Assembly (NCBI GenBank): GCA_017935185.1
Contig: JAGBIC010000018.1
Coordinates: forward strand, 1-50,180
Reading direction: 5' to 3'
DNA from: Alistipes sp.
GTDB taxonomy: Bacteria; Bacteroidota; Bacteroidia; Bacteroidales; Rikenellaceae
DNA length: 50,180 bases
Shown here: piece after piece, positions 27,134 through 34,901 of the stretch
How the letters are laid out: each line of letters opens with the position of its first letter
Numbering within the stretch: position 1 is the first letter of the stretch
Translations under genes and position numbers: made by a program
Notes under the pieces: model-generated
What the model was told of the DNA's origin: nothing
The model's input: the letters and a program-made list of their open reading frames with translations, nothing else
The model's database searches: none

Positions 27134-28198
27134 ATGAAACATTACATCATATATATTCTACTGTTATCCGTGCTGTCTTCATGCCACAGCGGGGTTAAGA
27201 TTGACGTTCAGGGTCGATTGGTAGAGAATGCGGCAAGCATGGTTTATCTGGTGGTCCAAAATAATGCAATCGACACCCTTGCATCGGCAGAGGTTGCCGC
27301 CGACAACACCTTCCATCTAAAGACTAAGGTCGATTTCCCCACCACTGCATTTCTATGTGACGACAACGGCAACGCCTTGACAGTCCTGCTCACCGAGCCG
27401 AGTGAGCTGCGCCTGCGCCCGCTTGCAGATGGCGGGTATATAGCTGAGGGAGGCCCCATAAACGACAAATATAACCTGATTATGATGCGTCTTTCGGATT
27501 TGGCACGCCAAGTATCAGCCATCGATGCCGAATCGGAAAATGCCCAGGAGGAATATGAGTCGCTATCCGCCAATTACATGCAGACGCTCTCGACCGGAGT
27601 AAGCGACAACCTCGACAATATTGCAGGCGTTGAGCTATTTATCTCACAGGAGAGTCGTAGCATGAACGCCGAGGATATGAGGGTACGATTCAATCAATTC
27701 TCTCCCGAGATGCAAAGCCTGCCGGCGATGCGCAAATTATCGGAATACATTGATGCATACTCCCGAAGCGAGGTGGGTAATCAATTTATAGATCTTGAAC
27801 TAGAGAACATCACAGGCGATAAAATCAATCTTTCGGATATTTGCGGTAAAGGTCGATGGGTATTGCTTGATTTTTGGGCCACATGGTGCGCACCATGCCT
27901 AGAAACTATGCCGGCCCTACAAGAGATGTATCAGAAATACGCATTGCAAGGATTTGAGATTGTGGGTATCTCTCTTGATCGCAACCCCGACCGCTGGCGC
28001 GAGTACATCACCCTCAACAAGATTTTGTGGACCAATATTCTGGACAAACCTTACGAGGATAAGAATTCTGCCTCTGCCCAATATGGCGTGCAGATGATTC
28101 CCTGCAACTTCGTAATATCACCTGACGGCGAGATAGTGGCACGCGACCTGACCATTGACGAACTGCACCACAAGCTGGAAGAGATTTTCGGCAATTAA
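27134..28198 (+). CDS. DUF4369/TlpA-type thiol-disulfide lipoprotein
   Basis: A 354-residue lipoprotein with the lipobox SVLSSC. The amino part (about 20-110) resembles DUF4369; the middle is helical; the carboxy part is a thioredoxin fold with the redox motif WATWCAPCLETMP and a cis-proline in QMIPCNF. Such proteins reduce or rearrange disulfides of periplasmic proteins. It is the last chromosomal gene before tRNA-Arg. The start is set by the promoter box at 27097-27104. Confidence 0.9.
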   Translation: MKHYIIYILLLSVLSSCHSGVKIDVQGRLVENAASMVYLVVQNNAIDTLASAEVAADNTFHLKTKVDFPTTAFLCDDNGNALTVLLTEPSELRLRPLADGGYIAEGGPINDKYNLIMMRLSDLARQVSAIDAESENAQEEYESLSANYMQTLSTGVSDNLDNIAGVELFISQESRSMNAEDMRVRFNQFSPEMQSLPAMRKLSEYIDAYSRSEVGNQFIDLELENITGDKINLSDICGKGRWVLLDFWATWCAPCLETMPALQEMYQKYALQGFEIVGISLDRNPDRWREYITLNKILWTNILDKPYEDKNSASAQYGVQMIPCNFVISPDGEIVARDLTIDELHHKLEEIFGN

Positions 28199-28285
28199 CA
28201 CACATGCATATTTTGTATTTTAATGCTGGGGCTCAGTAACTTACCACATACATACATCAAAAAAAGTAAAAAAACTCGAAAAAGA

Positions 28286-28317
28286 TTTGCACAAAACAAA
28301 AATCTGCCGTATATTTG
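28286..28317 (+). promoter_or_regulatory. Promoter of tRNA-Arg, left copy
   Basis: TTTG at 28286-28289 and TATATTTG at 28310-28317 are 20 bases apart. Only the TATATTTG half is included in the 105-bp repeat shared with the right copy. Confidence 0.8.
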
Positions 28318-28410
28318 CACTCGCAATCAGCAAATGGCTCCGTAGCTCAACTGAATAGAGTACTTGACTACGGATCAAGCGGTTACAGGTTTGAATCCTG
28401 TCGGAGTCAC
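28306..28410 (+). repeat. attL-side direct repeat containing tRNA-Arg
   Basis: This 105-bp stretch recurs without visible mismatch at 43195-43299, a constant shift of 14,889 bases. It covers the -7 promoter box, the whole tRNA and one base after the discriminator. On both sides the sequences then differ. It marks the left end of an integrated element whose integrase follows. Confidence 0.92.
28336..28409 (+). tRNA. tRNA-Arg(ACG), left copy
   Basis: The 74-base gene folds as a full cloverleaf. The acceptor stem is GGCTCCG with CGGAGTC (one G-T pair), the anticodon stem CTTGA with TCAAG, and the loop CTACGGA gives anticodon ACG, reading CGU arginine codons. The T arm is ACAGG-TTTGAAT-CCTGT. 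CCA is not encoded. It is the integration target of the element. Confidence 0.96.
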
Positions 28411-28421
28411 TTGATTATCAG

Positions 28422-28452
28422 GCAGTTATCAGAAATGATGACTGCTTTTTTT
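28422..28452 (+). terminator. Terminator of tRNA-Arg, left copy
   Basis: GCAGTTATC and GATGACTGC pair, followed by seven T. The corresponding stem after the right copy has compensated base changes. Confidence 0.88.
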
Positions 28453-28492
28453 GTGTCTATTTTTGAGCATTTCGGGTAGTTTTAGAGGCATT

Positions 28493-28514
28493 TGTGTAAA
28501 CCAATGTGTAAACC
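28493..28514 (+). repeat. Tandem TGTGTAAACC repeat, left end
   Basis: Two copies of TGTGTAAACC are separated by AA. The same arrangement with one change occurs just inside the right end. The spacing near the tRNA suits integrase arm-type binding sites. It overlaps the possible upstream starts of the integrase frame. Confidence 0.7.
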
Positions 28515-28524
28515 GAAAATCACG

Positions 28525-29757
28525 ATGAATACAACAATCGAAGCGGTACTCTACACATCCAAAAAATTATCTAACGGTCTGCATCCATTGATGTTACGAC
28601 TAACAAAGAATCGCAAACGCAAGTATATCAGTCTTCACATCTCTCTTTCTTTAGAGCACTGGGATGCCGAAAAGTGTAAACCGAAACGCAATTGTCCTAA
28701 CCGAGAGCAAGTAGAGAGGCTCATCCGCACCAAGATTGAGGAACTGCAGAGCCAAGTGATGGAGTTCAAAACATCAGATAAGGAGTACACGCTCCACACA
28801 CTTATCGACAAATCCTCCAAGCAACCATCCAAAGTAACCGTAGGCGAATATCTTGACACCTATATTGATATGTTACAACGTGCAGGAAGAATCGGCAATG
28901 CCGATACATTTATCCATCTCCGAACAGCCCTCACAAAGTGTTTTGGCTCTCTCGATTTCTATTTTAGCGATATTGATGTGGCGTGGCTTAAAAGGTTGGA
29001 AAGCTGGTTTCGCCTAACAGCTCACTTATCAGAAAACTCTATTGGCATACGCTTCCGTTCTCTGCGAGCACTCTATAATCAAGCGATAGAGGAGGGCATC
29101 GCCAAGCGCACAAACTACCCATTCGACGCATTTAAGGTTAGTCAGTTTAAGGAATCGACAGCCAAACGAGCACTAACAAAGGAACAGATACGGCAAATTA
29201 TGGAATTGGATGTAAGGGCATTGTCGAAGTACCCGAAGCCATTTATGCAGTTAAGTAAGGATCTGTTTCTGTTTAGCTATCTCGGTTGCGGGATAAACCT
29301 TACGGATATGTTACATCTGCGCTATCGAGATATTTTCGATGGGCGTGTAACCTATCATAGGCAAAAAACGGGGAAACTGATTTCGTTTCATCTGCAACCG
29401 TTGGCGGTGGATATTCTACGCAGGTATTACCAAGAGACTCACATCCCCGATGATTATATCTTTCCCGTATTGAAACGCAAAGTCCATATCACTGCAACAC
29501 AACAATACGGTAGGGTCAAACGTGTAACACGACTAATCAATCGCTATCTCAAAGTCATTGGAGAGCATCTAAACCTCCCAATACCCCTCACAACCTATGT
29601 GGCTCGATACTCCTACGCAACCGTTCTCAAAAGGTCGGGAGTATCTACCTCCATCATCAGCGAGTCTCTCGGCCATAGCTCCGAAAAGATAACTCAAATC
29701 TACTTGGACTCTTTCGAGAACTCGCAGATTGACGAGGCGATGAAACATCTGCTGTGA
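28525..29757 (+). CDS. int: Tyrosine recombinase (integrase)
   Basis: A 410-residue site-specific recombinase of the Bacteroidota integrase type. The amino arm-binding part begins MNTTIEAVLYTSKKLSNG and a SAM-like domain follows near residue 105. The catalytic domain has the active lysine in RQKTGK, arginine in TYVARYSYAT, histidine in ESLGHSS and nucleophile tyrosine at residue 393 in TQIYLDSF. The first catalytic arginine is missing: its place reads GCGINLTDM, which resembles the situation in the CTnDOT integrase. Starts at 28504 (ATG) or 28492 (TTG) are possible but lie inside the tandem repeat. It presumably moves the element in and out of tRNA-Arg. Confidence 0.93.
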   Translation: MNTTIEAVLYTSKKLSNGLHPLMLRLTKNRKRKYISLHISLSLEHWDAEKCKPKRNCPNREQVERLIRTKIEELQSQVMEFKTSDKEYTLHTLIDKSSKQPSKVTVGEYLDTYIDMLQRAGRIGNADTFIHLRTALTKCFGSLDFYFSDIDVAWLKRLESWFRLTAHLSENSIGIRFRSLRALYNQAIEEGIAKRTNYPFDAFKVSQFKESTAKRALTKEQIRQIMELDVRALSKYPKPFMQLSKDLFLFSYLGCGINLTDMLHLRYRDIFDGRVTYHRQKTGKLISFHLQPLAVDILRRYYQETHIPDDYIFPVLKRKVHITATQQYGRVKRVTRLINRYLKVIGEHLNLPIPLTTYVARYSYATVLKRSGVSTSIISESLGHSSEKITQIYLDSFENSQIDEAMKHLL

Positions 29758-29772
29758 TGGAACACTTACTGC

Positions 29773-29824
29773 GGACAGACATTCGCAAAGGGGCTTAATT
29801 TAGACCCCTTTGCAATGTTTGTCC
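29773..29824. repeat. Palindromic repeat H1 (after the integrase)
   Basis: GGACAGACATT and AATGTTTGTCC form the outer arms and GCAAAGGGG with CCCCTTTGC the inner stem, around a loop of about 11 bases. Six T follow, so it may also terminate the integrase transcript. It is the first of five related palindromes in this element. Its 3' arm holds a TTTG that fits as the -33 element of the next gene. Confidence 0.85.
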
Positions 29825-29840
29825 TTTTTTATTATATTTG
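29809..29840 (+). promoter_or_regulatory. Promoter of the unknown gene at 29857, inside H1
   Basis: TTTG at 29809-29812, within the H1 3' arm, and TATATTTG at 29833-29840 are 20 bases apart. The start codon is at 29857. Confidence 0.6.
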
Positions 29841-29856
29841 AGAAAAATATACGACT

Positions 29857-30747
29857 ATGAATGATAAGGCTTGGGAAGTCGAGGTAGACTCTGAACAATA
29901 TTTAAAAGTGCGAAATCATCTTATCGAATTCTTCGGTATAGGAGATAAAGAGTTTAAATATACCTCGTTTAAAAATATCCCTGCTCCTAAAAAATTATCT
30001 ATTTATACACACAGCAATGATAATATTCGCAGTATCAGGTTTCTATTTACGGATGACAAACATATAGAAAAATTGTTAGCCCCGATAACCGAAGAAACAT
30101 TTTACGAAATCATATGGACAATGTTATTCGTGGGACATTGGCTTATTGAATCGCAGATACTTAGTATTGATTACGAAAACGACCCCGATCCAGAAATTTT
30201 CTATCACGATAAAATATACAAAGAACTTCTTTTGCTTTATAAGTTATGCTTTGCGATGCCTTACAGGAGGTTTGATAGTAATCCTATAAAGATAAGCATC
30301 TCGGGTGATGAAGATTATAGCCGTACAGAAACATTTAACAATTTTGACAACCATATATTAAGATGTGCGATTGGCGAATATTGCAAGAAACATCTACCCA
30401 ACATAAAGTCTGTCAAGGACGCAAATAACGCATTGAGGCTTTTAATTCCAAAAAGTGGACGTAAGCAATCATCTCCATATGTTTTTCCTATAATATACGG
30501 GACATATCGTTTACTAAAATCGCTTACTAAGGATAAAAAAGTGGCTAGTACTGCTATTTGCAAGGTTATTGGCAGATACCTTCTATTTTTAGGTCTAGTA
30601 ACAGAAGATTATGCAGACCCCGAAAATATCTGTGGAATCATTAAGTACCTCCTCAAACAAGAGGCAAAGCCATATCTGCCTGGAATTAAGCATACTGACC
30701 TTAAAAAGAAATTCAAACTATATGCAGATATTTATACTACAAGATAA
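29857..30747 (+). CDS. Unknown element protein, helix-rich
   Basis: A 296-residue soluble protein with no signal peptide. I do not recognise it. It is mostly helical, with basic residues near the carboxy end (GIKHTDLKKKFKLYADIY) that could contact nucleic acid. A segment around residue 240 (AICKVIGRYLLFLGLV) is hydrophobic and probably a buried helix. The codon use is richer in A and T than in the chromosomal genes, which suits transfer. It lies upstream of the helicase-like gene but has its own promoter. A regulatory or replication role is only a guess. Confidence 0.75.
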   Translation: MNDKAWEVEVDSEQYLKVRNHLIEFFGIGDKEFKYTSFKNIPAPKKLSIYTHSNDNIRSIRFLFTDDKHIEKLLAPITEETFYEIIWTMLFVGHWLIESQILSIDYENDPDPEIFYHDKIYKELLLLYKLCFAMPYRRFDSNPIKISISGDEDYSRTETFNNFDNHILRCAIGEYCKKHLPNIKSVKDANNALRLLIPKSGRKQSSPYVFPIIYGTYRLLKSLTKDKKVASTAICKVIGRYLLFLGLVTEDYADPENICGIIKYLLKQEAKPYLPGIKHTDLKKKFKLYADIYTTR

Positions 30748-30790
30748 AACCGAAATAATTAACTGAATTTTGGGCAGTAATTATTCCTTT

Positions 30791-30818
30791 TTTGCCAAAT
30801 TTTAATACCATACCTTTG
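30791..30818 (+). promoter_or_regulatory. Promoter of the helicase-like gene
   Basis: TTTG at 30791-30794 and TACCTTTG at 30811-30818 have a 16-base spacer. The transcript would start near 30825, giving a leader of about 80 bases. Confidence 0.6.
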
Positions 30819-30824
30819 CTCTCG

Positions 30825-30887
30825 CAATCCTTAACAGAGCGGCCGCTGACGGATTGTGGGATATGCTGTGATGCCCAAAAACACAGC
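30825..30887 (+). promoter_or_regulatory. Structured 5' leader of the helicase-like gene
   Basis: CAATCC (30825) pairs with GGATTG (30853) and encloses the 10-base palindrome AGCGGCCGCT. A second stem, GCTGTG at 30865-30870 with CACAGC at 30882-30887, follows 20 bases before the start codon. It may regulate translation or transcript stability. No known riboswitch was recognised. Confidence 0.5.
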
Positions 30888-30906
30888 TAATTAAAATTGT
30901 TTTAAC

Positions 30907-32667
30907 ATGGCAAAGGAGATAAAAATTGCCCAAGGTCAGCACTTGGCTGACGTGATGGATCAGATTCCATCGAACGTGATACTAAATAAGGTTATCACTG
31001 GTTGTGGAGCGACGACGCTCGAAATCAACGCGGCTCGCAACTCAATTATTATCGAGCCTAATGTACCTGTGATTGTAGGTAAGGCCACAAAGCATCCTAA
31101 TGTATTTCCCGTGTACGAGAAGGTTACATTCGAGGATGTAGAAGCATACCTACAAAAGCAGATTGATGGCTATCGTAAGATAGTTACCACCCCTGAGGGT
31201 TATGACAAAAAGGTAAAACCCGCATTATCAAAACACATCAAGAACTACAAGGAATCTTTTTTCTTGCTTTTTGACGAGTGTGAGAAGATTATACAAGATG
31301 TAGATTATCGTGGCGATATATATCTGCCTGTGGACGATTTCTTCTCATTCTCAAGTAAGGCTATGGTGTCAGCCACACCAATCATTCCTCGTGACCCACG
31401 TTTTGAAGAGCAGGGATTTACTATCTGTAAGGTTATGCCTGATTATGATTTTAGGCACAAGGTAAACCTCCGTATAACAAATAATACGGTAGTTATACTG
31501 CGCGAACTACTTAAGCATCGCAAATCGGAGATATGTATCTTTATCAATTCTACGGATACTATTCATCGTATCATTAGAACTCTCGGGCTGCAAGATAATT
31601 GTAAAGTATTCTGCAGTGAAAAGAGTGTTAAGAAATTACGCGCGCAAGGCTTTATGAATGCAGAGCAGAACCTACAAGATTTGGCTGATGTCAACTTTTT
31701 TACAAGCCGCTTCTATTCAGCGGTAGATATTGAGTTGGAGTATAAACCAACCGTTGTACTCCTAACGGACGTAATACACGCGCCGTTTTCGTCTATTGAC
31801 CCTGCGACAGAGGTCATTCAGGCTATTGGACGTTTTCGACAAGGCGTAAAAGATGTTTGGCATATATCAAACACGAATCCTGGAATGCCATACTATTCTG
31901 GAAGTCAATTGGAAGCTAAACTTCAATCACAAGAAAACGTATACTTACAGGTCGCGCGTATCGCTCCTCAAAATGGGTGGGAACACGATGCTAAACAAAA
32001 TGCCTTAAATGGAATGCCATACAAGAGGTTTGTAACAACATCTGGTAACAAAAATTATTTTATGTGGGATAATGCTCACGATGATGAACGTATTAAGTAT
32101 TATTACACTAATGCGTCAAGGTTAATTGAGGCATACAATAGAGCGCCACTGATCGTAAATACGAAAGAGTGGTATAGAACCCTTACCGACTCTGATCGTT
32201 TACACCGTGAGTCGGAAGCCATTACAAAACCAAAGCGTTGGCAAACGGTTATTGAGCAAGTGCAAAGACTAACAGATAGCAACGATGGTAAAATTCCAGA
32301 AGAGAGTATTACCAACGAGTTAGGAGAGCAGTTTAAGGATATGGTACACGCTATTCGCGTCATTGGCCCTAAAAGAATAGAGATCCTTAAATATAACGAC
32401 AGACAAATCGCCGACGAAGTTAAAAAGATAGAGCACTTTTCTCTTGTTAGAAAAGAGTTGAAAGATTCTGTATACGAACTCTACACTGAGGGGATGACTG
32501 AAAAAGTAGATGAAATCAACACTATGATGAAGGTACTACTTGAGGAAAATAGAATTGTTCCCATTGGCAGGGTTGACAGGAGGTATATTGAATTATTCTT
32601 CGATATAGAAGATGCTAAGATTAAAGGTGTACGTTATTTTAAGTTAATACACAGAAAGTTGAAATAG
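30907..32667 (+). CDS. SF2 helicase-like (DEAD/DEAH-type) protein
   Basis: A 586-residue protein with a full but divergent set of superfamily-2 motifs. These are motif I GCGATT at residues 32-37, motif II DECE at 123-126 (in place of DEAD or DExH), motif III SAT at 155-157, and motif VI QAIGRFRQG at 305-313. Residues 390-586 have no assigned domain and are partly coiled. The helicase core is short and motif I lacks the classic lysine, which calls ATP hydrolysis into question. It could serve in element replication, mobilisation or host defence; the sequence does not decide. A palindrome, H2, follows 19 bases after the stop. Confidence 0.8.
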   Translation: MAKEIKIAQGQHLADVMDQIPSNVILNKVITGCGATTLEINAARNSIIIEPNVPVIVGKATKHPNVFPVYEKVTFEDVEAYLQKQIDGYRKIVTTPEGYDKKVKPALSKHIKNYKESFFLLFDECEKIIQDVDYRGDIYLPVDDFFSFSSKAMVSATPIIPRDPRFEEQGFTICKVMPDYDFRHKVNLRITNNTVVILRELLKHRKSEICIFINSTDTIHRIIRTLGLQDNCKVFCSEKSVKKLRAQGFMNAEQNLQDLADVNFFTSRFYSAVDIELEYKPTVVLLTDVIHAPFSSIDPATEVIQAIGRFRQGVKDVWHISNTNPGMPYYSGSQLEAKLQSQENVYLQVARIAPQNGWEHDAKQNALNGMPYKRFVTTSGNKNYFMWDNAHDDERIKYYYTNASRLIEAYNRAPLIVNTKEWYRTLTDSDRLHRESEAITKPKRWQTVIEQVQRLTDSNDGKIPEESITNELGEQFKDMVHAIRVIGPKRIEILKYNDRQIADEVKKIEHFSLVRKELKDSVYELYTEGMTEKVDEINTMMKVLLEENRIVPIGRVDRRYIELFFDIEDAKIKGVRYFKLIHRKLK

Positions 32668-32686
32668 CAACTGTCTCGCTGTTTTT

Positions 32687-32743
32687 GGACAGACTTTTGC
32701 AAAAGGTCTAATTTGAGGCCCTTTGTGGAAGTCTGTCTTTTTT
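32687..32743. repeat. Palindromic repeat H2 (after the helicase-like gene)
   Basis: GGACAGACTTTTGC pairs with a GTCTGTC-ended 3' arm around a loop near TAATTTGA, with several G-T pairs. Six T follow, so it also resembles a terminator. Confidence 0.82.
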
Positions 32744-32810
32744 CGCTACGCTCGGAGGCTACCTATTTTCATATTGATAACCAAAGGCATACACCTGTGT
32801 CAATCATATA

Positions 32811-32861
32811 GACAAACATTTTCCCTAGCCCCTAAAATAGCAAAAATGGGAAAGTTTGTCC
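32811..32861. repeat. Palindromic repeat H3 (after the Fic gene)
   Basis: GACAAACATTTTCCC and GGGAAAGTTTGTC form the arms. It lies nine bases beyond the Fic stop on the minus strand and has no T tract on either side. Confidence 0.78.
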
Positions 32862-32869
32862 ACCGCAAA

Positions 32870-33808
32870 TTACTTAATAACCTCCCACTCTCCACTTCGG
32901 GTTGAACCTATGCGCCTTATGATGCCCTCCTTTGAGAGTTTCTGCAAATGATACTTTACGCCATCAGGTGATACTCCAATAATTTGGGCTAACTCATTAC
33001 GGGTAATTTGGGGACTGCGTTGCAACTCACGTAAGATTCTCTCTTGAGTAGATAATATCGGTTGCTCTTGGGGTGATACAACCTCGGCAATAACGCCCAA
33101 GATAAACTCGATAAACGGAGTGCAACCATCTACGCCACCACTAACCGCAATGGCACGATAATACTCCTGCTGATGCTTATATACAATATTCTCTATCGGC
33201 AGATTCTTGAATATCTCTCGCCAACGGCTCAATATCAAAGTCTGCCACAATCTACCTGTACGGCCATTCCCGTCTGCAAATGGGTGGATAAACTCAAACT
33301 CGTAATGGAATACGCAACTCGCAATCAAAGGGTGTTCATCGGTATTTGCCAGCCACTCAAATAGGTCATTTATAAGATACGGCACTCTATCAGCATCGGG
33401 GGCATAGTGGATAATCTGCTCTCCTGCCACAACACCCGCTCCTCCTTTTCGGAATCGACCTGCATCATCTATCAGTCCTGCTTCCATAGTAGCGTGAGCT
33501 TTTAACAGATCATCGACCTTATATGGATTAAGCGTATCCAACAATTCGTAAGCCTTGATAGCATTACGCACCTCTTGTACCTCATTTATTGGAGCTACCA
33601 CAAGTTTACCATCTAATACCGCAGTAATCTGCTCTGTTGAAAGTGTATTTCCCTCGATAGCCAAAGTCCCTTTGATGGTCTTTATACGATTTACTCTGTG
33701 AAGTCGTAAATCTTCGTGAGCATATGCATAACTACCCACAGCCTCGCTAATCTGCGAGACAAGATTAGTAATCTTGGGGGTTATTTTATATGGAGGTTGA
33801 TATGCCAT
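32870..33808 (-). CDS. Fic-domain protein with C-terminal winged helix
   Basis: A 312-residue protein of the Fic family, enzymes that usually transfer AMP to a target side chain. The active site HPFADGNGRTGR is intact at residues 175-186. An inhibitory-helix motif [ST]xxxE[GN] is seen as TLAIEG at about 48-53, which places it in the class with the inhibitor at the protein's own amino end. The last 60 residues form a winged-helix DNA-binding domain (TRNELAQIIGVSPDGVKYHL). The frame is open to 33910, but a TATCTTTG promoter box at 33825-33832 favours ATG 33808. Auto-regulation is plausible. Confidence 0.93.
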   Translation of the reverse strand: MAYQPPYKITPKITNLVSQISEAVGSYAYAHEDLRLHRVNRIKTIKGTLAIEGNTLSTEQITAVLDGKLVVAPINEVQEVRNAIKAYELLDTLNPYKVDDLLKAHATMEAGLIDDAGRFRKGGAGVVAGEQIIHYAPDADRVPYLINDLFEWLANTDEHPLIASCVFHYEFEFIHPFADGNGRTGRLWQTLILSRWREIFKNLPIENIVYKHQQEYYRAIAVSGGVDGCTPFIEFILGVIAEVVSPQEQPILSTQERILRELQRSPQITRNELAQIIGVSPDGVKYHLQKLSKEGIIRRIGSTRSGEWEVIK

Positions 33809-33824
33809 AGCGCAATTGTTTCTG

Positions 33825-33832
33825 CAAAGATA
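33825..33832 (-). promoter_or_regulatory. Promoter -7 box of the Fic gene
   Basis: On the minus strand this reads TATCTTTG, 17 bases before ATG 33808. Confidence 0.65.
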
Positions 33833-34181
33833 TAGATTTTTCTCTATTTGGGTAGGATTTGGGTAAATAATTCGGGTAGGACTGCCCATATTACTACCTT
33901 TAATCGGCAAACTTTATTTGTTCAAACGAGTTATTTGCATATATTTTGCCGTTATCGGCAAACTTTTGGGGTTATATATTCTGTGCATACACAGCCACTC
34001 CCCCAATCACCCCTCCCCATAGTTTGATTAGGAAGGGGTTTTCTGTTGCGGTTTTCTGGCGAGATTTTGCCATAGATTTTTCCGAAAACGATTGCCGCAG
34101 ACTATAAAACCACTCAACTCACTAAGACGTAACATCGGTTGTTAGTTATTGTATGTTTAACCATTTAATTGTTTTTGTATT
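33833..34181. promoter_or_regulatory. Divergent regulatory region between the Fic and ATPase genes
   Basis: The 13-base ATCGGCAAACTTT occurs at 33903-33915 and again at 33954-33966. The second copy forms a 7-bp inverted repeat, TTTGCCG with CGGCAAA around TTAT, at 33945-33962. These could be operators for the winged-helix part of Fic. A weak GC-rich stem (CCCCTCC with GGAAGGGG) lies around 34014-34040. No gene is seen here. Confidence 0.45.
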
Positions 34182-34901
34182 ATGCAGTTACGACAATCAA
34201 TGCGCCGAGCAGCGAAGATGCGCTTGGCTCTGGCTGGTGCGAGTGGCAGCGGCAAGACCTACTCATCACTTCTTATCGCCTATGGTATGACGGGCGACTG
34301 GTCGAAAATCGCAGTTATCGACTCCGAGAATTGCTCAGCCGACCTCTATGCTCACTTGGGCAATTATCAAGTCCTTACGCTTGATAATTTTGCTCCCGAG
34401 ACCTACATCGAGGCTATCTCCATTTGCGAGCAGGCGGGAGCAGAAGTTATCATCATCGACAGCATCTCGCATTGCTGGGATTACCTATTGGACTACCACG
34501 CTAACCTTCAAGGCAACTCTTTTGCGAATTGGGCAAAGGTTACGCCTCGACAGAATGCCTTTATTCAGCGTATCCTAACATCATCGGCTCATATTATCTG
34601 CACTATGCGCTCCAAGCAGGATTATGTTCTCTCGGACAAGAATGGTAAAATGGTGCCAGAGAAAGTAGGCCTAAAAGCCGTACAGCGCGATAATGTGGAT
34701 TATGAGTTTACGGCAGTATTGGATATAGCGATGAATCACAAAGCCACAACATCAAAAGACCGTACGGGGCTATTTACTGGGAAACCAGAGTTTGTGATTA
34801 CTCCACAAGTTGGTCAAGCCATTCTGCGTTGGTGTAACCTCTCTACTAATGTTCAACCTCAAAACTCTATGCCTTATGTACAACACAGCCCTGCAGCCTA
34901 A
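34182..34901 (+). CDS. RecA-fold ATPase, Sak4-like (phage nucleotide-binding type)
   Basis: A 239-residue ATPase. Walker A is GASGSGKT at residues 19-26 and Walker B is VIIIDSIS with Asp93. The region DYLLDYHANLQ and the later TMRSKQDYVLSDKNGK match the AAA_24 phage nucleotide-binding family, which includes Sak4-type single-strand annealing and recombination proteins. It would act on DNA in the cytoplasm. It overlaps the DUF3871 gene by 26 bases, so the two work together. Annotation as recombination protein is inference from family. Confidence 0.83.
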   Translation: MQLRQSMRRAAKMRLALAGASGSGKTYSSLLIAYGMTGDWSKIAVIDSENCSADLYAHLGNYQVLTLDNFAPETYIEAISICEQAGAEVIIIDSISHCWDYLLDYHANLQGNSFANWAKVTPRQNAFIQRILTSSAHIICTMRSKQDYVLSDKNGKMVPEKVGLKAVQRDNVDYEFTAVLDIAMNHKATTSKDRTGLFTGKPEFVITPQVGQAILRWCNLSTNVQPQNSMPYVQHSPAA

